A stretch of DNA of 64,000 nucleotides from Mycolicibacterium aurum (GCA_900078775.1 LT549889.1:4092001-4156000), one strand, 5' to 3'; shown: positions 32,662-43,664, counted from the stretch's first letter. The notes: a model not told the origin generated them from the letters alone. Numbers and translations are program-made.

Positions 32662-35600
32662 AACTCGAATACCTCCCGCGTACCGGAATCGGAGACCGGC
32701 TCTGCGCCGGTGCCGGCCGCCGCCCAGCACAACGCGTCGATCGCGGCGGCGAGGTGTTCTGGTGTCGGCCGTTCGAACAGGTTGCGCAGCGGCAGTTCGA
32801 TGCGGGCGGCATCGGACAGGCGCGCCATCACCCGCGCCGCCATCAGGGAGTGACCGCCGAGATCGAAGAAGTTGTCGAAGACGCCGACATCGCTGCGGTC
32901 GAGCACGGCGCTGAACGCCGCGACGACGAGGCGTTCGCTGGCCGAGCGGGGCGGCACCACTTCGTCCGGCTCGGTACGGGTGTGTTGTGGGGTGGGTAGG
33001 GCTTTGCGGTCGAGTTTGCCGCTGGTGGTCAACGGCAGAGTGTCCAGGTACTGGAACTGCGCGGGCACCATGTACTCGGGCAACCGGGTATGCAGACGCT
33101 GACGCAGATCGGCGATCAGATCCGCCGGGGCATCCGGAGCCACCAGATAGGCCACCAACTTCTTGTCCCCCGGCCGATCCTCACGATCGACCACCGCCAC
33201 CTGATGCACCGCCGGATGCTCGGCGATCGTGGTCTCGATCTCCCCCAACTCGATCCGAAACCCACGAATCTTGACCTGCTGATCGATACGCCCCAGATAC
33301 TCCAACTCCCCATGCTCACGCCGGCGCGCCAGATCCCCGGTCCGATACATCGGCCCACCATGGAACGGATCGGTGACAAACCGCTGCGCATTGATATCCG
33401 GACGATTCAGATACCCCGCAGCCACCCCACCACCAGCGATATACAACTCACCAGGCACCCCCACCGGCACCGGCCGGCCCCGCTCATCGAGCAGATAGAT
33501 CCGGATATCGTCGAACGCCACCCCGATCAAACTCCCCGCACCGGCAGCCACATCCGCCGCCGTGATCCGCTGATACGTCACATACAACGTGGCCTCGGTC
33601 GGGCCATACATGTTGATCACCTCAGGACGACTGTCCCCGTACCGCTCGAACCACGGCGCCAAACCCGCCAACTGCAACGCCTCACCGCACAACAACACAT
33701 AACGCAACGCGAAATCCCCACGCGCAGCAGCACGATCCACATCCATGAACGCACAGAACCCCGTCGGCGTCTGACTCAACACCGTCACCCGCTCCCGCAC
33801 CACCAACTCCCGAAACGCCGCCGGGTCCCGGCTGGTGTCATGACCCACCACCACCAACCGCCCCCCGACCAGCAACGCCCCCCAAAACTCCGACACCGAG
33901 ATATCGAACGAATACGAATGCCACAACGTCCACACATCGTCAGCACAGAAACCGAACCGCGCAATCGTCGACTCGAACAACCGCAACACATTCCGATGCG
34001 TCACCCGCACACCCTTGGGCAACCCCGTCGACCCCGACGTATACATCACATACGCCAGATCATCCCCACCGGCAGCCGGCCAATCCCCCACCACCGCACC
34101 CACATCGGGCAACGGCTCATCCAGACACACACACCGCACCGCACCACCGGCCAACCCACCGACGAGCCCCCGCTGGGTCAACACCACACCCACCGCAGCA
34201 TCGGCCAACATGAACCCCACCCGCTCCGCCGGATACAACGGATCCAACGGCAGATACGCCGCCCCCGAATTCAAAATCCCCAAGATCCCGATCACCACAT
34301 CAAGACCACGCTCCACCCGCAGCCCCACCACCGAACCAACACCCACACCCAACCCACGCAGACACCGCGCCACCGCCTCCGCACGAGCATCCAACTCCGC
34401 ATAACTCAACTCCACCCGAACACCGGCAACCTGCCCACACACCGCCACCGCCGACGGCGTCAACCCCACCTGACGCCCAAAACCCCCATGCAACGTCACA
34501 TCCCGCGTCGACAACACCGGCACCGCCGACTCACCCACCAACACCGCACGCTCACCGGCACCCAACAAATCCAGATCGTCGAGGGCGGCGTCCGGTTCGG
34601 CGATGATCTGCTCGAGGAGTCGCCGGTACCGGGCCAGCCAGCGGGCGACCGTGCTGTCGTCGTACAGGTCGGTGTTGAACTCGCATTCCAGCGCTATGCT
34701 GTCGCCGTCCGCGATGGCGGTGACGCCGAGTTCGAAGTTGTAGAACGCCCGGGGCATCTCCAGGCCGGTGACGGTGACGTCGCCGAAGTCGTAGGTGGCG
34801 GCGAACTTATCGTTGAAGAACAGTGGGACAAGTGGCATCCGGCCCGGGTCCCGGGGTAGCCGCAGCCGCTGAACGAGGGTGCCGACGGTGAGCCGCTGGT
34901 GGGCCTGGGCGTCGAAGAACGCGCTGCGGACGGTGCGCAGGTGCTCGGCGAAGGTCCGGTGCGTGTCGATGCGGCAGCGCAACGGAATGGTGTTGACACC
35001 ATGCGCCACGAGATGACGGTTGTCCTGCAACGCCTGACTGGCCATCGGGACACCGATGACGAAGTCCTCGGTGGATGCCAGCCGCCCGACGAGCACCTCG
35101 AAGGCGGCCAGCAACCCGACGAACAGGGTGGCACCCTCCCGGGCCGCGCGGGTCCGGAAGGCCTCGTAGAGCGCCCTGTCGATGGTGAGGACCTGCCGGC
35201 CCGCGGTGTAGGTCTTGAAGACCGGCCGGGCGTGGTCGGTGGGCAATTCGAAGGCCGGCACCCCGTCGGCGTACTGTGCCGCCCAGAACTCCAGGGCGGC
35301 TTCGGTTTCGGAGCGTACGGCGGGACTCTGCTGATCGGACACGAAGTCCCGGAAAGACGCGGCCGGGGCCAGGTCCGCCGCCAGCCCGAGCCGGTCGGCG
35401 GAGTAGATCGCGGCGAGGTCGGTGAAGATCACCGTGGAGGACCAGCCGTCCACGACGACGTGGTGGGTGGTGAAGACGAGCCGATGTTCGGTGGGGGTTT
35501 CCCGGATGAGTTCGGCACGCCAGAGCGGTGCGGCGGCGAGATCGAACGGGGAGCGGGTCTCCCGGTCCACGATGCGTGCGATCGCGGCCTCGCGTTCGGG

Positions 35601-35921
35601 TTCGGCCAGGGTGCTCAGGTCGGTCAGCGGCAGCGCGACCGCCACCTCGGGCAGGACCCGTTGCGATTCACCGATCAGATCGATCGCGATGCGCAGCGCA
35701 TCGTGGCGGTGCACCACCTCGACGAGCGCCTTGCGCAGCGACTCCACCGAGAGCGGGCCGCGCAGCGACAGCACGAAACACTGGTTGTAGGCGCAGTTGG
35801 CCTCGTCGCCCATCAGGGTGGTCGCGCAGATCTCCCGCTGGGGCTCGGTAAGCGCGAAGTCGTCCTCGATTTCCGCGAACGGGTCGAAATCGACGGATTC
35901 GTAGCTCAACGAGTACGTCAT
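32658..35921 (-). CDS. Nonribosomal peptide synthetase, module 2 (C-A-PCP)
   Basis: 1087 residues. Condensation domain at about 20-440 with active site HHVVVDG. Adenylation domain at about 449-982 with YVMYTSGSTGLPKG, SYSFDISVSEFWG, INMYGPTEAT, YRTGDLARR and GKLDRKALP. Carrier domain at about 995-1065 with FFDLGGHSLMAARV, the Ser taking phosphopantetheine. A short C-terminal tail probably docks the thioesterase. The A domain is DNA-identical to that of the other module. By hand alignment its specificity positions read D-I-S-S-L-C-M-L-Y, which I cannot assign to an amino acid. It starts one base after the stop of the first NRPS. Confidence 0.93.
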   Translation of the reverse strand: MTYSLSYESVDFDPFAEIEDDFALTEPQREICATTLMGDEANCAYNQCFVLSLRGPLSVESLRKALVEVVHRHDALRIAIDLIGESQRVLPEVAVALPLTDLSTLAEPEREAAIARIVDRETRSPFDLAAAPLWRAELIRETPTEHRLVFTTHHVVVDGWSSTVIFTDLAAIYSADRLGLAADLAPAASFRDFVSDQQSPAVRSETEAALEFWAAQYADGVPAFELPTDHARPVFKTYTAGRQVLTIDRALYEAFRTRAAREGATLFVGLLAAFEVLVGRLASTEDFVIGVPMASQALQDNRHLVAHGVNTIPLRCRIDTHRTFAEHLRTVRSAFFDAQAHQRLTVGTLVQRLRLPRDPGRMPLVPLFFNDKFAATYDFGDVTVTGLEMPRAFYNFELGVTAIADGDSIALECEFNTDLYDDSTVARWLARYRRLLEQIIAEPDAALDDLDLLGAGERAVLVGESAVPVLSTRDVTLHGGFGRQVGLTPSAVAVCGQVAGVRVELSYAELDARAEAVARCLRGLGVGVGSVVGLRVERGLDVVIGILGILNSGAAYLPLDPLYPAERVGFMLADAAVGVVLTQRGLVGGLAGGAVRCVCLDEPLPDVGAVVGDWPAAGGDDLAYVMYTSGSTGLPKGVRVTHRNVLRLFESTIARFGFCADDVWTLWHSYSFDISVSEFWGALLVGGRLVVVGHDTSRDPAAFRELVVRERVTVLSQTPTGFCAFMDVDRAAARGDFALRYVLLCGEALQLAGLAPWFERYGDSRPEVINMYGPTEATLYVTYQRITAADVAAGAGSLIGVAFDDIRIYLLDERGRPVPVGVPGELYIAGGGVAAGYLNRPDINAQRFVTDPFHGGPMYRTGDLARRREHGELEYLGRIDQQVKIRGFRIELGEIETTIAEHPAVHQVAVVDREDRPGDKKLVAYLVAPDAPADLIADLRQRLHTRLPEYMVPAQFQYLDTLPLTTSGKLDRKALPTPQHTRTEPDEVVPPRSASERLVVAAFSAVLDRSDVGVFDNFFDLGGHSLMAARVMARLSDAARIELPLRNLFERPTPEHLAAAIDALCWAAAGTGAEPVSDSGTREVFEL
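32976..34578. repeat. 1603-bp direct repeat, copy 1 (adenylation domain)
   Basis: Appears identical base for base to 36274-37876 (offset 3298). It covers exactly the C-A linker through the A domain to the A-PCP linker (from DLDLLGAGER to PTPQHTR). The plus strand is strikingly poor in G here: the coding strand prefers GGT, GTG, GTT and CGT where flanking genes use C-ending codons. Confidence 0.93.
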
Positions 35922-35922
35922 G

Positions 35923-38900
35923 TCAGGACCTTCCGGCCAGGGCGCGTTGCCGCGCGATCGCTTCGCGTTGTCGTCGTGCCCGGTCCATCGCGGCACCCAG
36001 ATCAGGGCCGCGGTGTCCGGGCGGGGCGTCGTCGGCCAGGTGTCGCGCCAAGGTGCGCACCGTGGGGTACTGCAGCAGTGCCACGATCGGCAGGTCCGCG
36101 CGGAACTTGTCGGTAAGCTGGGCGTGCACCCGGATGCTCAACAGCGAGTCCCCACCGAGTTCGAAGAAGTGGTCGTCGAGGCCGACCCGCTCGATGCACA
36201 GCACCGACTTCCACACGTCGGCGATCGCCAGCTCCGCCGAATTCCTCGGTGCGACATATGGATTGCTGTTGTCACGGGTGTGTTGTGGGGTGGGTAGGGC
36301 TTTGCGGTCGAGTTTGCCGCTGGTGGTCAACGGCAGAGTGTCCAGGTACTGGAACTGCGCGGGCACCATGTACTCGGGCAACCGGGTATGCAGACGCTGA
36401 CGCAGATCGGCGATCAGATCCGCCGGGGCATCCGGAGCCACCAGATAGGCCACCAACTTCTTGTCCCCCGGCCGATCCTCACGATCGACCACCGCCACCT
36501 GATGCACCGCCGGATGCTCGGCGATCGTGGTCTCGATCTCCCCCAACTCGATCCGAAACCCACGAATCTTGACCTGCTGATCGATACGCCCCAGATACTC
36601 CAACTCCCCATGCTCACGCCGGCGCGCCAGATCCCCGGTCCGATACATCGGCCCACCATGGAACGGATCGGTGACAAACCGCTGCGCATTGATATCCGGA
36701 CGATTCAGATACCCCGCAGCCACCCCACCACCAGCGATATACAACTCACCAGGCACCCCCACCGGCACCGGCCGGCCCCGCTCATCGAGCAGATAGATCC
36801 GGATATCGTCGAACGCCACCCCGATCAAACTCCCCGCACCGGCAGCCACATCCGCCGCCGTGATCCGCTGATACGTCACATACAACGTGGCCTCGGTCGG
36901 GCCATACATGTTGATCACCTCAGGACGACTGTCCCCGTACCGCTCGAACCACGGCGCCAAACCCGCCAACTGCAACGCCTCACCGCACAACAACACATAA
37001 CGCAACGCGAAATCCCCACGCGCAGCAGCACGATCCACATCCATGAACGCACAGAACCCCGTCGGCGTCTGACTCAACACCGTCACCCGCTCCCGCACCA
37101 CCAACTCCCGAAACGCCGCCGGGTCCCGGCTGGTGTCATGACCCACCACCACCAACCGCCCCCCGACCAGCAACGCCCCCCAAAACTCCGACACCGAGAT
37201 ATCGAACGAATACGAATGCCACAACGTCCACACATCGTCAGCACAGAAACCGAACCGCGCAATCGTCGACTCGAACAACCGCAACACATTCCGATGCGTC
37301 ACCCGCACACCCTTGGGCAACCCCGTCGACCCCGACGTATACATCACATACGCCAGATCATCCCCACCGGCAGCCGGCCAATCCCCCACCACCGCACCCA
37401 CATCGGGCAACGGCTCATCCAGACACACACACCGCACCGCACCACCGGCCAACCCACCGACGAGCCCCCGCTGGGTCAACACCACACCCACCGCAGCATC
37501 GGCCAACATGAACCCCACCCGCTCCGCCGGATACAACGGATCCAACGGCAGATACGCCGCCCCCGAATTCAAAATCCCCAAGATCCCGATCACCACATCA
37601 AGACCACGCTCCACCCGCAGCCCCACCACCGAACCAACACCCACACCCAACCCACGCAGACACCGCGCCACCGCCTCCGCACGAGCATCCAACTCCGCAT
37701 AACTCAACTCCACCCGAACACCGGCAACCTGCCCACACACCGCCACCGCCGACGGCGTCAACCCCACCTGACGCCCAAAACCCCCATGCAACGTCACATC
37801 CCGCGTCGACAACACCGGCACCGCCGACTCACCCACCAACACCGCACGCTCACCGGCACCCAACAAATCCAGATCGCGCAGATGGGTCGAGCGCTCGTCG
37901 GCCATCCCGGTCAGCACGTTCACCAGATGCCCGAGCATCCGGGCGACCGCGGCACCGCAGAAGCGCCGGTTCGAATAGTCCAACCGCAGCAGCATCGACC
38001 CGGTGCCGTCGTCGCCGTAGGCCATCAGCGCCAACGGGATGTTCGTCCGGCCGCGGTACTCGAAATGCCGGTCGGGCAAGCCGATCTGCAAGTCGAGGAT
38101 GTGGTGGTCGTAGACGATCGCGCTCTCGAAGAGCGGGGCGCCGCGCGCGATGCCGCTGCACGCCTGCACGGTGGCCAAAGCAGTCTGTTCATACGGGCGC
38201 AGCGCGCTCTGCCGACCGCGCAGGGTACGCAGCCACGGCACGATCTCCAGATCCTCGTCGATGCCCGCCCGCATCGGCAGGGTGTTGATGAACAACCCGA
38301 CGACCCGGTCGGCATCCTCGACCCCGGCCATGCGTGCCGCGCGGGTGACACCGAAGACGATGTCGTCCTCCCCGCTGTAGCGGTGCAGCAGCAAGGCCCA
38401 GGCGCCCTGCAGCAGAGTGCCGACCGAGACCTCCGCCCGCTCGGCGGCGGCCCGCAGCCGGTCGGTCAACTCCCGTGACAGTCGTTGTTCGCAGCACTCG
38501 GCCGCATCAGGCTCGCCGTCCCCGGTTCCCGGGGCCTCGATGCCCAGCGGGGTCGCGGCGCGGAAGTCGCCCAGGGTGGCACGCCAGAACTCTGCGGCGG
38601 CGGCGTTGTCGAGGGACCGCCGCCATTCGATGTAGTCGCGGTACGGGCGGGGCGGGGGCAGTGCCGGGACCTCACCGCGCTGGGCGGCGTCGTAGAAGGC
38701 CAACCATTCCTGCAGCACGATGTAGGAGCGCCCGTCCAGCAGCGCATGGTGAAAGGTCCACAGCACCTTCGTGTTCGAACCGGGCATACGGGCGACGAAG
38801 AGGCGCATCATCGGCACTTCGGACATGTCGAAGTCCTGGAACCGGTCGACGCGCACATGATCCTCGAACCGCCGCGCCGCCTCCTCGGGCGTGCCATCGC

Positions 38901-39171
38901 CCCAGTCGGCGACGGTGGCCGGCAGGCGCACACCGCTGAGCACCTCCTGGCTCGGTTCGGCCCCGTCGGACCAGCGGAACCGACTCCGCATGGCGGTGTG
39001 CCGGTCCATCACCACCGCCATGGCCTGTTCGAACAGTGGCACGTCGAGTTCCTCGTCCACCGAGATGATGACCTGTTCGATGTTCGCGCCGGTCCCGGGC
39101 GCACTCAGGGATTGGAACAGCATGCTCTGCTGCATCGGTGACAGCTCGTAACGGTCCACCACCTCAGTCAT
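35923..39171 (-). CDS. Nonribosomal peptide synthetase, module 1 (C-A-PCP)
   Basis: 1082 residues. Condensation domain at about 8-425 with HHALLDG; adenylation domain at about 433-966 identical to that of module 2; carrier domain at about 980-1045 with FFELGGDSLLSIRV. The C domain differs clearly from that of module 2 and should accept the polyketide chain. A charged tail rich in Arg/Ala (DRARRQREAIARQRAL) may be the docking helix to the next protein. ATG 39171 overlaps the PKS stop by eight bases. With identical A domains, modules 1 and 2 should load the same amino acid. Confidence 0.93.
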   Translation of the reverse strand: MTEVVDRYELSPMQQSMLFQSLSAPGTGANIEQVIISVDEELDVPLFEQAMAVVMDRHTAMRSRFRWSDGAEPSQEVLSGVRLPATVADWGDGTPEEAARRFEDHVRVDRFQDFDMSEVPMMRLFVARMPGSNTKVLWTFHHALLDGRSYIVLQEWLAFYDAAQRGEVPALPPPRPYRDYIEWRRSLDNAAAAEFWRATLGDFRAATPLGIEAPGTGDGEPDAAECCEQRLSRELTDRLRAAAERAEVSVGTLLQGAWALLLHRYSGEDDIVFGVTRAARMAGVEDADRVVGLFINTLPMRAGIDEDLEIVPWLRTLRGRQSALRPYEQTALATVQACSGIARGAPLFESAIVYDHHILDLQIGLPDRHFEYRGRTNIPLALMAYGDDGTGSMLLRLDYSNRRFCGAAVARMLGHLVNVLTGMADERSTHLRDLDLLGAGERAVLVGESAVPVLSTRDVTLHGGFGRQVGLTPSAVAVCGQVAGVRVELSYAELDARAEAVARCLRGLGVGVGSVVGLRVERGLDVVIGILGILNSGAAYLPLDPLYPAERVGFMLADAAVGVVLTQRGLVGGLAGGAVRCVCLDEPLPDVGAVVGDWPAAGGDDLAYVMYTSGSTGLPKGVRVTHRNVLRLFESTIARFGFCADDVWTLWHSYSFDISVSEFWGALLVGGRLVVVGHDTSRDPAAFRELVVRERVTVLSQTPTGFCAFMDVDRAAARGDFALRYVLLCGEALQLAGLAPWFERYGDSRPEVINMYGPTEATLYVTYQRITAADVAAGAGSLIGVAFDDIRIYLLDERGRPVPVGVPGELYIAGGGVAAGYLNRPDINAQRFVTDPFHGGPMYRTGDLARRREHGELEYLGRIDQQVKIRGFRIELGEIETTIAEHPAVHQVAVVDREDRPGDKKLVAYLVAPDAPADLIADLRQRLHTRLPEYMVPAQFQYLDTLPLTTSGKLDRKALPTPQHTRDNSNPYVAPRNSAELAIADVWKSVLCIERVGLDDHFFELGGDSLLSIRVHAQLTDKFRADLPIVALLQYPTVRTLARHLADDAPPGHRGPDLGAAMDRARRQREAIARQRALAGRS
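36274..37876. repeat. 1603-bp direct repeat, copy 2 (adenylation domain)
   Basis: Second copy of the A-domain cassette, inside NRPS module 1. Boundaries are sharp: outside ACGGGTGTGTTG on one side and CCAGATCG on the other, the two synthetases differ freely. This points to recent gene conversion or duplication of only this domain. Confidence 0.93.
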
Positions 39172-42100
39172 GCGAAATCGCCTCCCCGCCAATCGCGTTG
39201 ATTACCTGAAGATATTTCCCGGGCCGCTCCGGATCGGGTATGAACCAGGCCTCCCGTCCGTGTGCGTCGCGTCCCTTGCGGGCCGGCACCGCCCGGGCCG
39301 GTAGCAGCCCGGCCGCGCGCATCTCGGCCAGCGTCGCGCGGAACGCCCCGGCCGCGGAGTCCAGGTCCGCGTCGGTGTGCGCGAGGGTGAGAAATCCCGG
39401 ACCGTTCTCCGAGGTGTACACGCCGCGAGCACGCATCAGGCGGTGATACAGCGGTGCGAGTGAGGGTTCGCAGTGCCAGGACACGGTGAACCAGGACGCG
39501 AAATGATCGACCTGCACGGGTGCGCCGATCTCGACGCCCACCCGGTTCAGACGTGCCGCGAACGCGGTGGTGCGTTGGTTGAGCGAGCGTTGCAGGGCCG
39601 ACCCCTGCTGGTCGAGGCGTTGCAGCACAGCATGAGTGGCGGCCAGCGCGAGTGGACGCCGGGCGGCACCGTGCTGCGCGGATGCCTCGGGCAGGGCCGC
39701 CACGTACGCCCCGGCGGCGGCGATGATGCCGATCGGCAGGCCGCCGGCGGCGACGTCTCCGTAGACCGCGATATCGGCCTGCACTCCGAACAGCGCCTGA
39801 GCCCCGCCGGGATGGGCTCGGAAACCGGTGCGCAACTCGTCGAGGATCAGCGCGGCGCCGGTCTCGGCGGTCAGCTGGCGCAGCATGCGCAGGAAGTCAC
39901 GCGGCGGCAGGTCGGTGTGCCCGACGGGCACCGGGGCGACCACGACGCCGGCCAGCCGCCCGCGCAGCGACCGGATCGTCTGCAGCGTCTCGGTGGTGCC
40001 GTGGTCGAGCACGACCGTGTCCGCGGCGCGGGGCGCCGTGGCCGCGGATCCGCCGAGCACCACGGTGGTCTGCTGTCCGGTGCCCGTCCGCGCCATCCGC
40101 ATCGCCTCCGACACCGCATCGGCACCGCTGTCGCAGTAGGCCACGGCGTGCATCCCGGTCATCGCACAGACCAGCGCGGACACCTCGGTGGCCGGCGAGT
40201 CCGGTGGCCCGTCCTGGATGGCCGCGTCACACCGCCGGTCGATGGCGTCCCGGATGAAGCCCGGGTTGTGCCCGAACAGGACGGCGCCGGTGTTCTCGGT
40301 GAGGTCGATGTACTCCCGGCCGCCCGCGTCCCACAGATGCGCACCCCTCGAGCGCACCGGGACGGTCGGGCTGACCATCTCCTCCCAATCACATCGTTCG
40401 ATGAGCGCCGCGAGCCGGTGTCGCTGCTGTTCGGTCAGCGCTCCCACCGACTCGTGACCCCGCGCCGGCGCAGCCGCCGCGGGAAAGATCTGCGGTGCCG
40501 AGGGCGCGGGCAGGTCCTGCGGTATCGCTGCCCCCGCAGCCCCGAGGTACTCGACCAGCGTCTCGAACGTCGGAGCCTCCTCCACCAGCGTGCGGACGGT
40601 GATCTTGGTGCCGAACTGTTTCTGCAGCGCGCCGGCCGCCTGGGTCAGGAACAGGGAGTCGAAGCCCATCTGCAGGAAGCTCTCGCCGGGGGTGAGCCTG
40701 GCCCGGTCCACCCCGGAGAGTTCGATGAACACGGTCTGCAACCGGGACAGCAGTCCGGACGGGGCGTCGGCCGTGCTGTCGACCGCCGGGGCGCGGCCCG
40801 GTTCTTCGGGCACCGTCGGCGCCGGCTGGACAGCTGCCGGCGCGGGGGCGGGCGCGTGCGCCGGGTCGACCCAGTGCCGACGCCGTCGGAACGGGTAGGT
40901 CGGCAGCGCCACCCGGCGGCGCGGTGCCCCCTGCAGCGCGCACCAGTCGACGTCGACACCGCGCGCCCAGAGCCGGCCCACCGCCCCCAGCAGGCATTCG
41001 ATATCCGCGGGGCGATCCTGCCCGGACGACAGTGAGGCGGTGATCAGCTGTCCGGAGGTGTAGCGCTCATGCTGGCGGGCGAAGGTGGCCAGGGTCTGGC
41101 CGGGGCCGACCTCGACCAGTGCCAAGCCTGCGTCGACGAGCATGCCGACACCCCGGGCGAACTGCACGGGTTCGCGGAGCTGCCGGGCCCAGTACTGCGG
41201 GTCCACCGCCTCCTCGTCGGTGATGTTGCGTCCGGTGAGGCTGGAGATCCAGCGCAGTTCCGGTGCCCGGAGCGGGATTTCGGCGACGATGTCCGCGAAC
41301 GGTGCGACCGCCGGCTCCATCATCGGTGAGTGGTATCCGTGTGAGGTGTGCAGGCGTCGGTGCACGATGCCCAGCGCGTCCAGCCTCGTCTCGAACGCAC
41401 CGATCGCGTCCAGAGTGCCCGAGACCACGGTGTGCTGGGGCGCGTTGAAGGCGGCGATCGCCACATCGGCCGGCAGCTCGGAGGCCAGCAGGTCCGCCGG
41501 CGCCCGGACACCCAGCATCGCCCCGGTGGGCATGCTGTCCATCAGGCGGGCCCGGCGGGCCACCAGCCGGAGTGCGTCGTCGCGGCTGAAGGTGCCGGCC
41601 AGACACGCGGCGACGAACTCGCCGATGCTGTGCCCGATCATCGCGGTGGGTTGCAGCCCCCACGCCATCCAGACCTGCGCCAGGGCGTATTCGACGGCGA
41701 ACAGGGCCGGTTGGGTGATCGCGGTGCGGGTCAGCCGTGCCTGAGCGCCGTCGCGATGTGGTTCGTCCGGGTACAGCACGTCGCGCAGATCGACCCCGAT
41801 CTCGGGCTGCAGGACCCCCGCGCAGACATCCATCGTCTCCCGGAACACCGGCTCGCAGTCGTAGAGACCACGGCCCATGTCGAGGTACTGGGAACCCTGT
41901 CCCGGGAACAGGAACGCGACCCCGGGCGGTTCGGCCAGTCCGGTGCAGTCGTGCACCCGTCGCGGATCCGGTTTGGTCAGCAGGGTCACCGCATCCTCGC
42001 GGTCGCGGCACACCACGGTGCGGCGGTGACCGAAACGCCGCCGGCCGACGGCGAGGGTGTGCGACACATCCGCCAGGTCGCCGGAGGTGTCCTGGTCCAG

Positions 42101-43527
42101 ATGGGCCCGCAGGTTCTGGGTGAGCTGTTCGAGTCCGTCGGCATCGCGCGCGGACAGCACCAGCAGGTGTGCCGGGTGCGTCACCGGGGCCGGCGGCGGC
42201 ACGGCCGGCGCCTCTTCGAGTACGACGTGGGCGTTGGTCCCGCCCAGCCCGAACGAGCTGACCCCGGCGCGGCGTGGTGTCGACCCCTCCGGCCACTCGC
42301 GACGCACCGAGTTGACGAAGAACGGGGTGCTCTCGATGCCCAGCTTCGGATTCGGAGACTCGAAGTTGATGCTGGCGGGCAGGATCCGGTGATGCAGTGC
42401 GAGTGTCGTCTTGATCAGCCCGGCGATGCCGGCGGCCACATCGAGATGGCCGATGTTGGACTTGATCGAGCCGATGGCGCAGAACCCGTTCTCCTCCGCG
42501 CCACCGGCCCGGAACGCCTGGGTCAGCCCGGCGATCTCGATCGGGTCGCCGAGCTCGGTGCCGGTGCCGTGCGCCTCGATGTAGGAGATCGTCGCGGGAT
42601 CGATCCCGCCGAGCATCTGCGCCATCGAGATCACCCGGGTGTGGCCGTCCACGCTGGGCGCGGTGAATCCGACCTTGGCGCTGCCGTCGTTGTTCAGGGC
42701 CGCGCCCTTGATGACGGCGTAGATGGTGTCCCCATCGTCGATCGCGTCCCGCAGCCGGCGCAGCACCACCAGGCCGAGGCCGTTGCTCGACACCGTGCCG
42801 GCCGCGTCCCGGTCGAAGGGACGGCAGTGGCCGTCCGGGGCGAGGATCGAGCCCTCCTCGTGCAGATGGCCGCGCCGCTGCGGCAGCATGATCGACACGC
42901 CCCGGCCAGGGCCATATCGCACTGGTAGGTCAGCAGGCTCTGCACCGCGGTGCACACCGCGACCAGCGACGTGGAGCACGCATTCTGGATGTTCAGTGCG
43001 GGGCCCTTGAGGTCGAACTTGTAGGACACCCGGGTCGCCACATAGTCGTTCGAGTTGCCGAGCATCAGCATGATGGGACCGAGCGGACTGGTTATGTCGT
43101 TGCGTGACAACAGATTCTGTAGGTAATAGCTGCTCGTGGTGGCTCCGGCGAACACGCCGATGGGGCCTCCGAACCGCTGGGCGTCGTACCCGGCGTGTTC
43201 GATCGCCTCCCAGGCGGCCTGCAGGAACAGCCGCTGCTGTGGATCGAGGATCTGCGCTTCCTTCGGGGTGAAGCCGAAGAACCCCTCGTCGAATTCATCC
43301 ACTCCGGCCAGCACCCCGCGGGCGCACACATAGTTGGGGCTCAGGTGCGCACCGGCATCCTCACCGATCACGCGCTCCAACTCGTCGGGCCCGAAGTGCG
43401 TGATGCACTCGCGCCCTTCCAACAGGTTCTGCCAGAGGGCCTCGACGTCCGCCGATTCGGGGAAACGTCCTGCCATCCCGACGATCGCGATGCCGTCGAG
43501 TGGGTCATAGGTATCGGAATACATCAT
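39164..43527 (-). pseudogene. Hybrid PKS (KS-AT-ACP-aminotransferase), frameshifted in the KS
   Basis: Read through one frameshift this is a 1454-residue protein. The ketosynthase spans residues 10-435: catalytic Cys in NACSTSLVAV before the shift, the two His in EAHGTGTELGDP and KSNIGHLDVAAG after it. The acyltransferase has FLFPGQGSQ, GHSIGEFV and GYHSPMM, so malonyl-type is likely. The carrier domain has MGFDSLF. The last 430 residues are a class III aminotransferase-like domain of the mycosubtilin/microcystin PKS type. The shift at 42900-42903 splits it into 43527-42694 and a downstream frame ending at 39164. The aminotransferase has lost its PLP lysine. Start is ATG 43527 or 43524. It is either a decayed gene or has a sequencing error in a C run. 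Confidence 0.85.
42900..42903 (-). other. Frameshift site in the ketosynthase
   Basis: The plus strand has CCCC where five C would restore the frame. Before it the protein reads CDMALAG; after it, in the next frame, GVSIMLPQRRGHLHEEGS. Joined with one extra Gly base these give a normal ketosynthase sequence. Confidence 0.85.
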
Positions 43528-43664
43528 GGATTCACCAGCCCCCCGGTCCGGTCCGGTCTTGTTGAAGTATCGGAAAGTCTCGGCGAGCCGGCGCATCGAC
43601 TGCGCACACTCACCCGAAGGTTGCCCAGGGCGGCCGGAAAACCTGCCCTGCGCAGAACAGTACG

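Noticed and set aside
32976-37876. The 1603-bp repeats as mobile elements or transposase genes
   Set aside because: The repeated DNA encodes an adenylation domain with all core motifs and lacks terminal inverted repeats or target duplications.
36388-38478. A 696-codon open frame on the plus strand, and its twin at 33090-34859, inside the NRPS genes
   Set aside because: Both are antisense to the adenylation cassette and exist because its strand skew removes stop codons. The predicted protein is Arg/His/Pro/Thr-rich with no fold, and the two are the same DNA.
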